A stretch of DNA of 64,000 bases from Temnothorax longispinosus. Taxonomy: Eukaryota > Arthropoda > Insecta > Hymenoptera > Formicidae. The DNA lies in NCBI RefSeq assembly GCF_030848805.1, contig NC_092359.1, forward strand, positions 21,619,205-21,683,204, given 5' to 3'. The position numbers and the translations under genes are program-made. The notes under the pieces were generated by a model that searched no databases, was not told where the DNA came from, and saw only the letters and a program-made list of their open reading frames with translations. Shown piece by piece: positions 36,601 to 51,534 of this stretch. The number at the start of each line of letters is the position of its first letter. Position 1 is the stretch's first letter.

Positions 36601-38289
36601 AAGTATACGATTCACAGAATGTTTCGCTTTCACCATTAGCTGATATATTGTTTGATACTTTGTCAAAACATATAAAAAACTGAGGATTAATTTTGTGATT
36701 AATATCTTCTTTTTCTTTTCTCTAGTATACGCGCCATGCATTATTACATATCCTACTTTTCTGCGTTTCCGTTTCCTGTACTCTCCGCCGGGCCAGAACG
36801 ATTAATGCAAATTTTATTGCCATATTCCACCATCACGTATCACGGCGCAATAACTTGGTTTGTCGCTGCCGTTTGCAAGCTGTGCATGCTGACGCGATTA
36901 GAATTAATTAATTACATGTCCCTAATTTTTCATAATATCCATCTTGAGCAAGATTCTATAATGAAGTATAATTATTACTAGTAATATATATAGATAAATA
37001 TTTCTCTAAACTTTTGCTTTATATTTTTTTTCAATTTCAGTCGAAAGTTTCTAATTGTAAGATAAGTAAAATAGTCTGTCAAACTGCTTCTTTCACTGTC
37101 ACTAATACTTTCTCTATATTTATCTCTTTAATCTCTGTTTTTAATTTCCTATACTTGATAAGGCGCGTTAGTAAGATTGGAGCAGCGCTCCCAATTACGC
37201 TTGAATTTTAAGCAAAATGGTGAGAGCGAATAAGTACGACAATAAATCGTCAAGTATAGTCTCCAGAAAGAGAGGCAAAACGTAAAACGTGGCGAGATCG
37301 AGGCGAGAAGCGGGAGATCGAGGATATTTGAAAAGGAGGCCGTCACGAAAGTTCAGACACCGAGGAAGATCGACAATCAGGTTTGGGCCACGACTTTCTT
37401 CTCGTGTTCCAAACAGGTTTCATCGATGAGGGGTGTTTGACCTTGAGAACTTTGACCATGATCCAGAAACTAATGTAACTTCCTCGTTCATTTACGTTGA
37501 TCTCACCTCTTATCCCAATTACTTCTTGTCTTTATCAATCGTTTCTTTATATATTACTGCATAAAGAATTAAATCAGTAATTACATCGCCTGTAATGTTA
37601 AATAAAAATAGTGCGATAGAGATTGTATCTGAACGTAAACGTTTTATATTTATGTAGTGTAAGTGTGTAAAGTCTTTTACAAAGAAGATGATAATGCTGA
37701 TGAGAAAAAGGATGAATATTCATGAAACAGCAGGAGTAAAGCTAATATAATGGAACATTACCACAACGAGAAGTTGTTGTAACATGTGGTATTGTCTTAC
37801 TCTATCATATTTTCGTAACAGTTTGAGGGAGCGTCTCATATTCGCAATTTTGCGTAAGTTTGCGAATTCTGCTTCACTAAAATGTAATCCCTTATCTTAA
37901 CTTTCACTACTCGTTCTACTTACACTTTTGACATCCTAGGTACGCATAAATTTCCAAGTTTCCGAAACCATTTAGCAAACTTTCTACATAAAGAATATAT
38001 ATGGTTACATGATTGTTTAATAAGTTAAATTATTAGCCCATTTTTTAAAGTAAACGTTTTGCTTTTAATTTTAAAAGACAGAGCAATTTATATTCATGTA
38101 TATTAAAAGTCACGATGTTTCCTTTATATCAAAAACTGGTCGTAGAATCCTCTGGATCTATTTTTGTGAGAAAATGTTAGCTCAAATCCATCAAAATATC
38201 CATAGGTAAAGAAATGTGTGTGTCTTATCGATTATTATTTTACCGTGACACGATTCCTGCGTACATAAAAAGTGATTTTACCCGCTATA

Positions 38290-39080
38290 TAGGCGCGCAG
38301 GGAGAGGTTTGATGGCAGAAAGTGTTTGCCGACATGCCGAATCGATTTCGAATGACGGGAGATCTAGCACCTCGAGCATCCAGGATTCATCTAAACTGGG
38401 ATCTTTCGATTTAGAGTCTTCTTCCTACGTCACAGGATATGGGATACGGCAGCGTAGTTTCGCTCCCGTGAAGGTTCCTGTTTCCAGAGAAAAAGGGAGT
38501 TGAAGGAGGCCCTTTTCGCTTTTCCTGGAATTTTATCTGTCTGGTAGGATACCTCCGTCTTAGGAGGGGTATAAGGGGACGAGGCTATAATACCGGCAGG
38601 GGTAAGATAAGACAAGACGTGGAGAGGAGTTCGTCCGTCACTGCAGCGAAATTCCGTCCGCAATCTCTGAAGGAATCTTTGGTATCCCAGCAGCCAACGG
38701 CTGTACAGCCCTCCTGTATACAGTCTTGTTCCCTCCTATTCTCATCGCAGTCTCGTGAGCTTCGGTATAGGACACGCGAGGAGAGCCGCCAACGCGCGGG
38801 ACGGACAGAGGGGTAAGAAAACGAAAAGACAAATGAGGAAATGTGGAACTTCGTCGACTCGACCGGACAGGGATGCGGGGAGGAAACTGATAAAGTAATA
38901 GTTTCATTTTATGACGAGGAAACGAGCCGGGAAATATGTGCAGCCCGAATGAGGACTCATCCTCGTTGGCTGGCTCGAATCTCCAGCGGGCATCGACTCG
39001 TCGGCTGCGCTACTACGCTTTTTCATCATTCTAAGCGAGAGACGGCATGTGTAGCTAGTACCTTCGAGGGTCAATATAAC
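38290..39080. other. GC-rich island with open frames, function unknown
   Basis: A sharp rise in GC and CpG content over 800 bases within AT-rich DNA. It contains a 63-codon frame from ATG 38312 (Ser-rich, ending SREKGS) and longer frames on both strands, none with recognisable domains or splice partners. It may be an intronic enhancer, alternative promoter or non-coding exon. Confidence 0.35.
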
Positions 39081-40709
39081 ACGACGATCATAACGATCAC
39101 ACGATAATATATCAGAGTAAAAAATCTACGCAAAAATATGAAAAAAATTGCGAGAAGAGATGCGACGACAAAACACGAATTTTAATTAAATATCGATATC
39201 ATATTAAATTTAAAATATGAGTATATAAAAGGTTTAGTAGTTATTAGCTTAATGACCAAATTAGCATTGGAAATAATTATTACCTCCTTGTTTCTATTTT
39301 TACAAGAAATTCGTAGGTATACATATAAAATGTATTTATAATTTCAATCACTGCATATTTTACATGTATAATTTTATAAAAGGATTAATTTACACATAAC
39401 TAGACGCAAATGTCGTTTGATGACATATTATGAGATTTATTTTGTCTGTGTCAGAGCCTTGAACTATAATATTCTTCGAGAACGAAAGGAAAAAATAACA
39501 AAATTATCATTTATAGGTAAGTCTCAATTAAGGTTAATTATGCGACACATGCAGTATGCAGTGGAGAAAATCTTGTTGGGAAAAGAACATTTCTTGGTCT
39601 TGATGTACAATTCTCTTCATTTCTGATAATAATACTAATGATTATGATGAGACTGAGGTGTGTAAAACTGCAACTCATAATATATGATCACTGATTAATA
39701 TTAAATTACTTCTTGCTATAATAAGATAGCAAGCACTACTTTCACAATAGCAAATAGTTTAAAAATCTTTCATAAAATATTATACTTATCTAATTGTGTA
39801 GTTTTTATTAATTGCTAACGAGACAAAATCTAATTCATATTAATAAACAATAAATAAAAATTTTATTATAAAAACTTTTAACATTTTAACGTTTTTAACG
39901 CTTTAATTAAAAGAATATATTCAAATAAATTTTTTTATTAGTGTAAAATATACTTGCTAGAATCTTGGAAACGTATTTTTATTGCTTTACATCGTGCACC
40001 GACGATCTCAAAACGCCAATAAATTCAAAATTTTCAAGTTTATTGCGCTTTTTATAGAAACTTTTATAATGTTAGTTTGCGTACTACCGAAAATTCGAAG
40101 TTTTGCACGTAGTCCTCGTAATAAAGTTGAATACTTAAAAAAAAAATAAGTAGCATTACATGAATTGCTTTCTTAATGCTTAATGCAAATGCAAGGAATA
40201 AAAACTGTGCTTATATACTGTAACAAACCAAGTTTTGTAAATATATGTAGAGAAAAAATAGAGAATATTGAATTTTGTGTACACTCTAATTCGAATATCT
40301 TCTTATTTTTATTTTATTGTTTTTATTAATCCAAATAGATTCATCAATTTTTACAAGATAAAAAATAACTTATTAAATTTTAATAAATTTAAAAATAAAA
40401 TCGACTGTCGGATTATAAAATTTGATAAATTAAGAGAATATTGATTAATGTTTGTTTTACAAATTTATAGAAAAATATTTTCTTTAAATTAAATTTCTAT
40501 TTGTAGAGATCTAAGCAATCTATTATATAACTATTAATGCAGTTATGTCATCACGATCATTAACAATCACGGTGCAGCACATTGATTACTCTTCTGTGCG
40601 ATAATAGAAAAGTTAACTCATTGCTAATTTTCTCCAGGAAATCGGCACCATGTCTCATCTACACGTACAGGCAAAGCCGAGGAATTTGCATACCATTGCG
40701 CTTGAAACA

Positions 40710-40725
40710 AGGTCACATGTGACCT
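40710..40725. promoter_or_regulatory. 16-bp perfect palindrome AGGTCACATGTGACCT
   Basis: The palindrome combines two AGGTCA half-sites (nuclear-receptor type) in inverted orientation with a central TCACATGTGA E-box. A perfect 16-mer of this kind is a plausible regulatory site; the factor is unknown. Confidence 0.35.
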
Positions 40726-43700
40726 CGATATATGAAAGAGAGCAAGAGAAAAGTCGATCAAGTACAATCAGTTGCGGAAAATTAATCATATCTAAATATT
40801 GACTTTTTGTTCTTATTGTTAGGAATACAACGCGACGTAATTTGACAAATTTATATTATTTAATAAATCACGATTTAAATTAGTTTATGGTTCAGTAGCA
40901 TATAATTCAAGGTACTTGTTACATATCCGACGGTTGCTCGTTTATTAATCAAATTCACAGAATTCACTTTCATCTAGATTATACACTAACGACCAGTTAC
41001 GGTTGATATGTAAGACGAGCTTGCCGTTCAGATATAACGTTTGATGATGCATATGCTCTGCATGTCGATATGTGTAGAAAGTAAAGCGTGTCCGACAAAT
41101 GAAGACTATTTCCTACTTCACTTACGCGACTAGTAAATGTACAAAGTCGTAAAGCAAGTTTATTTATATATTATACTATCGCGTATGCATAAGTATAGGT
41201 AATAATATGATACTTTATTTGCTCACTAGATAATTGGAGAAATATCTGTTCATAAAGAAATTGTGCTAGAATATCTTACTACTTGAATATTTAGAACAGA
41301 CCGTGTAAATATGTATTAAACATATAATTAAGTAAAAGTGATAATAATAGCTGTGAGAGAGAAATACATGTATGCAATTAATTCAAACAATTTTATTTAT
41401 TCTATAAATTACTAATTATATTCTTTGTACGAGATATGTAGATAACTTCTCTTAGAGAAAAATGCAGATTATACGTAATGAGTATAATAAAGCACGTAGT
41501 ACAATTTATCATCAGAAAATAGAGAAATTCTAATCATTACGAGATTCTTGGACGAGATAACAACACTTAAATGAAATGCTCCATTTAATATAAGCTATTA
41601 AGATAAACTTCTCATTAACTATTTATTTTCCATTTTAGAGTTTATGAATTTACAATGTATAATATTGTTATTTTATCATAATTCTTTTTCAAGTTAATTT
41701 TACAATTTAATTAGAATGTTTATTTTAAGAAAAATAATTGGCACAAATTTCTCATTTTCCTATTTCCAGCCAATGGTTCATTTCAAGTAAACGATTAGTT
41801 CAAATTGTCTACGAACGTATTTTTGGCGCGTAGCGTGCCGATTGCGCGTGACTAGAGTAACAGTATTGTATCGTATCTCTTGATCCACGAAGCGATGAGA
41901 AAAGTGTAGCATGATCTAATTCTCATTTCAGCTTCCGGGCATGTACAACGTTTCAACGGTGATTAGCAGTTTCCAGATATCGTTATATATATTGTATATA
42001 TGTTACGGCACATGAACATCCCCCTGTCCTAATATTTTCTCCGTATAATCGGATTACGTAATGTGCAAATGTATGGGTTTGCGAGATTTAATGTTTGTCA
42101 GGTGTGGAAGTGTAAATGTAAAACTTCTGTAAGCACAAGATATCGCTTAGGGTAGAATAAGACACTTTCTCTGGTTGTCGAGCATCGGATTTCATGAGAT
42201 ATCTTCTGTTTCTCGAGCCGGAACTCAGCACAAAGTAAGCGATTTGTGGTCAAAGAATAATGACTGACTGTTTTCATTTACGAATTTGATTTACGCATAA
42301 GCACAATAGTGAAAGAACTATTATACAAATTAGTAAGATATTGTCGATTGCGGTATCTAATTTTTATTCAGCTCATCGTATACTGTTGATTATTAAATCC
42401 ATCTGTTTCTCTTCTTGAAAGTCTAAAGAACAGAGTTCTAGTCGATGGCGTGCCTCTTCATAATCTATAGTTATTTTCAAAATAACTACATTTGCGTGCT
42501 TGTGCAATTTTGGAAATGAATTAAAGAAATTGCATGCGAATATATCAGGACGAATAAAGTAAAATTGATTGAAGCACATGCATGATTATATGAAATTATG
42601 AGATGTAACATATTACTTCTAACGTGTTACGTCTATCGTGTTAGACGATATAGCGTGTGGACATAAAATTCAAGACAGTATAACAATAGTTATTTTCTCT
42701 TATCCTAGGAAACGTAAAGCCTAGTCGTGCGCATTCGGCATTTGCTAGCAGAAAATCCATGAAACGAAATAAAGGAGCGTACATTGCGTGAATACACAGT
42801 TGCTTCTCTACCATGTTGAATACCTATCATTACAATATTGCTCGGGCCATTTGCTACTGATTTTCTCCTTCACAACACTCCGCCATCGTCCCACACAAAT
42901 TTAACTTTTCTCTCTAGATATCTTCACTTACGTGACAACCGTAACTTTCTAAAGAAATTTCGTCATCGTTACTTTTACAATTGTACACCTTTATCCCCGT
43001 GCGATAGAGCATGCTCAGCAGATTGCATATCGTATGTACAATTGTTTGTACGTGTCTCAAATAAATGTTTCGGTTTTAAAAAGCATTCGTACTGCAGTTC
43101 TTATTATTTCTATATAAATTTATAATTTATGTGTCACCCTCAAGGAAGATTATTTTTTGCTAAAATTGATAAGTTAAGAAATACTTCATTGTGCGATTTA
43201 AGAAAAGATACTATATTTGATGTGTATACCGTATTGTATTAAAGCGTTACATATAAACGGGCACATGTATAGGAAGAAGCAAAAAGATTGTTTGTTATCG
43301 ACCAGAGCAACTTTTTTATCTACTTTATGAAGCAAACATCGATAATAAATAAGCATAAATAAATGCTTGTTACGTTGAGTCAGATCACTGAACCGATCGC
43401 TTTGTCGTGCGTTACAACGACGCAAACTCGATTTCACGCTCCGTATCATCGAATATAGGGTATAGGAATCTAGACTGTCTGGTTATGGTTACGATCAGTT
43501 AGGCTTTCGACCACGTGAGACAGCTCGACACCTTGGCCTTCTATACTGTCTCGTTACGTGATTGTGACATTCGTAGATCACGTTCAAATCGATTTGCTCA
43601 GCGAATAGCTTCGTCATGAAATTTCTCATAACGGATAATGTATAGATATATGATGATAGATCTATACATAAGTATAATAAATTTTTGATGACATAACGCT

Positions 43701-46700
43701 CAAGATATTGACCCTAAATAGAGAATTTAATATAATACTGTGCCAATTATATTAGTAGTTATAAAAATCATAACATTCATGCTTAAAAAATAGCAAGAAC
43801 ATTTTTTAATGTTTGAAGTATTTATTTATGTATAAACATAATGTATCTAGCTTGCAAAACATATATTGTTTAACAAAAACAAATACACTCAAAGATATAT
43901 AACTTTGCTATTGCTATTATAATTCAATGAAATAGACTGAGATTCTAACTGTATACATATAAGTCGGACACTAAAGGCCTCGAGGAGTATGTCAGCAATT
44001 TCGCCTCACGAAGGATTTTGCAGTTGAAGAAAGTGGTCATTCACGACAGCAGCAATACGAGATAACATCTTGATTTAATTTAAAGATGTACATTCGAGAA
44101 AGATATAATAACTGGATATATTGATATCAACCGGATATATATATATATTGGCCAAGAAAAGTTTCTTTGCACATTAATTATTCAAAGACATTAAATAAGC
44201 ACATACTTTAATGCTTTAATTTAAAGTAATATAATTAAGAATAAAGTAAATTTAACTTATAATATATTACTTTTATCCTTATATTTTTCTTTATACAAGC
44301 TTTAAAAAAAATTTCCAGAGAATTAAATTAGAACAACTTTTTCTATGAGTTAATTACTTTCAACATTTAAAATTATATTTAAAAATGTGATAATATTACA
44401 TGGAAAATAAATTGTTTGCAAAAACTTATGTGATATGAACTCTGTACTCCAATAAATTAGGATTGTATAATGACGATAAATGATATCTCTCAGCATTTTC
44501 TACCGACTTTGAAAATTAAAAAATAAAGCGCACTTCATAGACAAGTTGTAATAAGTTTATATATCTTTCTGTTTCATTTTGTAATGTTAAACAGCGCTTG
44601 CGGGGCTATAACTCAATAAAGTAACGGATTTATATATTGAGCGAATTATTTCACCAGAATTTATATTTTATGGAATAAAATTTTAAAGCATATTGCTACT
44701 AATAATTAATATCATAAATTAAGCATTAACTATATTGTTTTATTAGAGTCGATTTTTACGTATATTTTATTATTGAATATACCTACTATATACATCAATT
44801 ATGTAATTAGGTTGGAATATTCCTTTCTCTATATTGCTTTTGAACGCTTTACAATTACAATATGCAATTTTTAATCTTTTACATTTACAATCTATTATTC
44901 TACTACTGATATCTATATACCTATATATAGACGTAGCATTGAATGCTTGAATAAAATGTATTTATCACGAGGAATATAATATAAATGTAATTTTTGCAAA
45001 ATAATTCCATTGTGTTAAGTACAGATCTTTCTATAATTTTATATTTTTGTAATTTAATTGTTTTATTTGTTATTTTACTATCCAATTATTTGATTTAATT
45101 TTTGTTATTTTTCCTGCTTTTTGTGGAACATATATTGTACTAATGTCTATGCAATTTCGCAGAAAATTTCGAACGGTAGCCTTATTATTTCACGTCAATG
45201 AGATGATTCAATCGCTTCGCGAAATACCCGCCCTACCACCCGTCTTCTCGTGCATTCTCGCACTGGCGTTGCATCAACGGCCGCGCAGAATGCATAGCAA
45301 TGCACAGCCGTATAATTCAGGAAGATATTGCCGATTCAACGAGGGGTAGAGAACTAGTTGAAACGAAAGTTCGACTAGCGCGCATCGCGCTCCTGTCATC
45401 GATCGGCAGAATTTCTCTGATACCAAATTCCATGGATGCGCCAGTTATTCTAATGCACCATGCGATTCTAATGTGTACCAATGCACACGCGTCAGACGCT
45501 AATAAGTTATGTTCGTTTCGCACTATGTCTATACTTTGCCGTCGAAATTGCCCCAAATGTATTATAGTGTCGATATTACATTTGCTCTTTCGACATACCG
45601 CATGGATCAATCGTGTATCTTGTCTGCAACGTTCGCACAATTTTACTCAAACGTTATGTAACATATCACATTTAAATCGAAATAGTTTCGATTTAAACAC
45701 GAATAGTAGTCGAAATAGAACTGTTAATATACACATTATACATTATACTATATCTTTTTTAATGTATATTAATATTTAAAATGTAAAAATATTTATTAGA
45801 TTTTACATCTCATTTTATTTTATATTAATTATGTAAGTAATAAAAATCAAGTTATCAATAAATATAAATTAATAGATTAGAATAAAATAGATGCATTACA
45901 AGAATAAACATAATTGGATAACTTAGTTAAAATATGCCGTATGATTACTAAAAAATATTTTCTATTTTTTCCTTATTTATGCTTGTGACATATGCACATT
46001 GAAAAAACTTCTCAGTATTGCTTCGATATTTGCGCTTCAAATGAATAAATTACGTGAAATATATTTACTTCAATAAATATGCGTAGCCTCGACATGCACT
46101 ACGAGTCGTTAGTCCTATAGAAACTAATTAATTATCTATATTGATAAACTAGCTAAATGTTCAAAGGAAATAACTATACACTTGCCATCTCCTATAATAT
46201 AATACTTGTCGCGATCGAAGAATAATCTGATACGTGCAATGGAGTGTAATTTTATTATAAGTAATTGTATTATAATTTATGCAACTGCAACGAATAATAC
46301 AATTTCTTTTATAAAAATAATTTCTTGATACTTTGGAAAAAAATAAAATATCGAAGATCAATTCTTTGAATGAACGGATGAAATAGTCATCTTTCGCGTT
46401 TCATTGCCGGTAAATCGAGATATGTAGTGAAAATCAATGTATTCAAGAATCGACAGAGAGAAGAAGCAAAGGAAGCAGTGAAGGTTTTCCCCACGGGCAA
46501 AAGTGAAGGTTTTCCCTATTCAGATGGTTGTGTCATCTCTTTCGCCGTTTTACCATAATGCTTTCGCGCTACAATTTTTGTTATGTTTTTCTTTCACAGA
46601 TAGCGTTTACAACGTATAAATATTTAAATTATGTTTACAATATACTAAAGTGACAAGTTTAAAGTTTAACATTTTATAATTAAAGCTAATAATAGCTTAA

Positions 46701-47989
46701 CTAGATTTATTTTTAGCTAATATAAAATTGATGTGCTGAAAAGAGATGTCTTTTTTGCTACTTATAAGAAAGCAGAATAGTATATCTTTTCTTCACTAAT
46801 GTAAAAAGAATTTAGCTGTGAATGGATAAACTGCAATCAACATTGGTAACCATGATCAAACAACTAGCGATAAAATTAAGTTCTGCGATCTCTAATGAAC
46901 GCCATAAACCGCCTAAAGAAACGTTCTTCGCTTTTGCGTCACCGGGTTACTTCCGTTTCTCTTCTCGTCAGCGGCAAATTGCAATTTGCATTCGGAAGCA
47001 ATGCATTCAAACAAGTTTGCGACTAGGAAGACGAACCGGCAGGTCTCTCTTATCGAGGTGACTACCCATTCTTCCGTCTTCCCCTTCGTATCTTCTCATT
47101 CGTCGGCATTTCCTTTTCGTGACGAGTACTCGTATTACCAGATAACCAGATTCTTCAACGATGTTGCACGTATATATATGTATATATGTATATTTTTATC
47201 ACGATCGTGAGATAAACTCTGTCTGACATACGTGACCTGTCGAATTATTGTTCATGCTAATTATGGCGATCTTCGAGAGCTCTGCTATAAATATCCTTCC
47301 ATCTTTAATAAGAATTTGATTTAATCTGCGATCAAATCTCGCGGACTTACGCTATGCAATTGTAGTCGCGTGCTAACCAATTTACATTTATTTACATGAT
47401 ATCCTACCAACTTACTCTCGCAATGATTAATTGCATAACTTAATTTGAACAGCTTAAGCAATTTGAATGGCACTTAGTCGTTTATGGTGAATGTTAATTC
47501 TCCTTAGGTATCTTGAATCGCCTCTCGTCGATCTCGCATGACACGACAATAAAATTTAATATCATGGAATTAATTCATTTATTCATATTATATACTTGAT
47601 TAGTTATATTGCATTTTAATTCGCATTTTATTACAAAGGGCAATGTAAAATAAAAATGTATTTACGTAACTTTACGTACATATAGATGATATGCGATTTT
47701 TAAACTTATAAAATGCTAAATTTTTGTTGTTTCTAACTTTAAAAATGGATATGATAAAATTTCTACGTTCGGTTTCAGTGCATTATATTATGTTCTTATA
47801 CTAACAAAATTGTAGTATTAAAACGGCAGATTAAAAATAAGATCGCAATTCTTATTTCATCATTTTCCGAATAACATATATGTGTTCCTAATTAACATAC
47901 TATATATGTGTTCCTTGACGGAGAAACGACATAATTTCCAGTGCTACGCGCCAGACTAATTTATACTCCGAATTAACGCAGCCAGTCCC

Positions 47990-48530
47990 AAATGCACCTT
48001 GGAGAAGGTTCGCGGTATCGAAACAAATAGTCTTCTCGAGTAGTGTCTCTCGACCTTTCTCCCCTTCTTCCTCCCTTCTCGCTCTATTCCTCTTGCCTCC
48101 TCGTTTAGGGTTTCCTACCCGCGACGAGAGGTCACAATTGTCGGGCGACCGGATTTTCCGGAGAAGGGAACTGCTACTACTACTACTACTGCTACTACTA
48201 CTACCGGCGCCTTCGTCTACCGACCGGAACGAATCGCCTCCTGCACGCAGCGCGCCGTGAGCTCGCCACGACGGCTTCCACGCCTCGTAATCGCTCGGCG
48301 ATTTACCGATCAGAGATTTACCACGCGCCTGCCTTACAAAGTGCAACCGCACTCCCGCGAACTAACTCGCGCTTCTTTTTCCACTTGGTGGCACGGATCG
48401 CCCGCGCGACAAGTTGACACGTCGACGACGTATCGCGCTCCATCGTTCCTGCCCACTTCTGACGGAAGTTGCGCCCTTCTTTGCACGTCGGGCCTTCTAG
48501 ATTTCTCGCTACGGCTCGCTTCTACGAAAG
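47990..48530. other. CpG-rich island with (TAC)n repeat
   Basis: This strongly GC-rich island contains a CTA/TAC triplet run at 48172-48204, which encodes poly-Ser in the minus-strand frame and inflates an apparent 150-codon ORF. The pattern suits a promoter or 5' exon, but no coding continuation is seen. Confidence 0.35.
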
Positions 48531-51237
48531 GCTTATGCAATGATGTTTCTTGCTGATAGTTATGGTCGGTTAGGAAATATTGCCGTGGGCTTTGAGGATC
48601 GTTGACGTCGTTCGCGTTATCGCGGAATGTCGCACGGTACGATGGCAAGGTTTTGCTTTACCACGAAAGGAATGTCAAAAGTCAATGTATAGAACTGGCT
48701 ATATGTCTACTGGTCGCCAAGGAAAAAGGCTTTTTTTTTTAAACAAAGAAACAAAACCTAATTAAAGACTACTCGATTCTACTGGCAATGATTATAATCG
48801 TCATGACAAATCGTCACGCCGTTTCAATCATGGATTTTGTTCCTTCTAATTATTCGGTTTTAAAGAAACAGAAATTAATAAAAAGTAAAAAATAAGTAAT
48901 AATAAAAATGTTATATAATAAAAGAATTAGTAGACTTGTGTATATAAGATTTATTATTTTAGTACGGTAGCAATTATTGCAAGTCGTGAATATCATTTTA
49001 TTCGTGGTATATAATTACGTAAATAGAAGCGCAAGTGAGAAAATAAAATTTATTGATGCATTGTTGAATTTAATGAGTAAAATATGTCTATAGTTAAGGA
49101 ACAAAAAGATTGCAATTCAAACAAGTTTTAAATTGCAATCCACTGATGAGTGATACATCATTCCTTCCATGGCCAGGCATGGTGCATAACGGACACTGCA
49201 CAAGTTCAAGCGGCAAGGACGCTTTCACGAGACTTCGACGGCCTCTCTGCTGCTTCATGTTATTGTGTCGCATAGTCTTCTACCTTTTAATAGCTGCATA
49301 AGACATATCCACGTGACAAAGTCACGTTCTATTACTATTCCAATGTAAAGTTTACGTAACGTGTTTTGCATTTATATAAATGTAAGTTCTAAATTTAGTT
49401 GTTTAAAACAATTATTATAGCCATCACATAAAGATGTATCATCAATATTTGTAGCTTCGCTATTCAGATCATATAGTATAAGTAGTACAGATTAATTTAC
49501 TGCTGCCTGCGTAATAATTGCAAAGAAACTTATTTTCAAATACAAATACGCAAAGTTGAATAAATTGTGCAAAAAGTAATTAGTACATTTGTACACGATA
49601 TGCTCTTCGGTTATGATTTATAGTACCTAGCAACTGACTTTTCGCAACAGATTGTATGAATGGGACAGAATATTCATTAATCCACTTTCCATTCTCTGTC
49701 ATCTTCTATCATGACTTTGCGAAATCCTATTTCCATATCTTTGAAACACACGTCGTAACGTGAGAAGCATACTTCGCGGTTAACGCGATCAAAGAAGACT
49801 AATATAGTATTTATACTCATTTTACGCGGCTATGTGCGTTACTGTGCGAAGACACGGATTCAAAATGGTCGGCTCGAAATCCCACGCTTGAAATTTTGTC
49901 TTGGGAGAAAGTGCACGGCGATCCGACGTCCTGAAGATGAAGCCTACCCGCAGGAATGTATGTTAATGACCTGCTGTGAATAGTCGCCTCGCGGAGATAT
50001 AGGAAGAGCATGGCGGATATGCTTCGCCAACGTATATGTCGCCATGTCATGTTTGGAATTTTATAGAGATTCCTTGAAAATGAAGGAATTTTTAAGGGAA
50101 TGTCTTCTGAGATATATGGTAGGCATTCGCGATGGCCCTCTGATAACGAATTTAAGCCACATTTAGCTTCCAATTAATCTGCATGTCTACCTGCTAAACT
50201 CTCAAAATTAAATTCTTAAATTGTTTGAAATAATCTATTACCTACTTAAAAAATTAATATATCTTTCGTCTTTCGCAATTTTATCTTTGATCTTTTTTAA
50301 ATAAAATAATTTGACGAGTTTGAATTTATTCAGTGATGTAAATCTAATTTTAATGAAAAGAGATTTCTTCTGCCATATAATGTGTGAATTTTCGAGATTT
50401 ATTCGAGGTCTATAGACGGGAAGAATGAAAGCAGGATTTTCATATGTTACGTATTTTTGGAGTCCCTATAAGTACGTAGCGCTGTAGGAACGCGGAGATA
50501 CGTGATTTCACTTGGTGATTCATCCGAGTGAAAACTCTGACGCGTACTCCGTTTAAATTGCAGATTCCGATTCCGCCCGTTCTGTATGCACATCCGATTA
50601 AGGATCTGACCCACAACCGTTGGATAAGATCCGCGCGACGTGACACGCAACGGCATCGGTGTATTTAATGACACCAAATAGCACGCATGACTTTCGAGAT
50701 TTATATTTATCAATCTTTATGTGTCAATCTGTCAGATTGACAGATTTGGAGGGAAAGTTCCCCTTGGGACGTATTTAATGTGAATGGCGCGAGTTACAGT
50801 AGCGATTCGCAGAGTTACAGTTTCATTGCAACGATCACTTATTACATGATGGTATATTACGTTGGCCTAGCAGGCATCGAAGATGATGGACTGTTAACAT
50901 ATAGCAATCGCGATAATTTCTCCGTGGAGAAATGTGTGCTTAAGTGAAAGTAATATTTGCTGTGAATTTTTTTCTTACTGTTTTCAGCAGAATTGTAAAT
51001 AGGTAGTTATGTGGAAGTCTAATAATGAATATACATGTATTCCCATGTATTTTTAATCAATTACAAAAGAATTATAGAAAGTTGTGTAATATATAAGTTG
51101 CATAATATATAAGCTGGAAGTATTATATTTATTCTAATTTTTATTTTTATTTTTATGAAGATAAGGAATTATCGGTAATATTAGTAGTATATTTTTTTAA
51201 GCAAAGTACTTTAGAGCGTTTAAATTACCTAATATAA

Positions 51238-51534
51238 CACGGAAAAAAAGAAGTCGTAAAATATGGACAACTAACATTTTTTTGTTGCGAGAGCTATATT
51301 TTTAGCAATAGTAGCACAACGTTTTGTTACTATTGCTAAAAATATAGCTCTCGCAGTAAAAAAATGTTAGTTATCTATATTTTACGACTAGATTTGCTAC
51401 GATAGCTAATTTTTTTTCCGTGTAGCTATATTTTTAGCAATAGTAACAAAACGTTGTGCTACTATTGCTAAAAATATAGCTCTCGCAACAAAAAATGTTA
51501 GTTGTCCATATTTTACAACTTCTTTTTTTCCGTG
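51238..51534. mobile_element. Compound MITE with three related ends and nested hairpins
   Basis: The element starts CACGGAAAAAAAGAAGTCGT at 51238 and ends CTTCTTTTTTTCCGTG at 51534, with a third matching end TTTTTTTTCCGTG at 51422. The segment AGCTATATTTTTAGCAATAG occurs in direct and inverted copies four times (about 51293, 51332, 51423 and 51463). It looks like one full hairpin followed by a second hairpin lacking its left outer arm. No coding capacity. Confidence 0.65.

Noticed and set aside
45300..45779. 159-codon frame
   Set aside because: The opposite strand is also open, no domain is seen, and the 3' third is plain AT-rich intron sequence.
47900..48352. 150-codon minus-strand frame with poly-Ser
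   Set aside because: Poly-Ser comes from a TAC triplet repeat and the rest is CpG-island composition; no homology.
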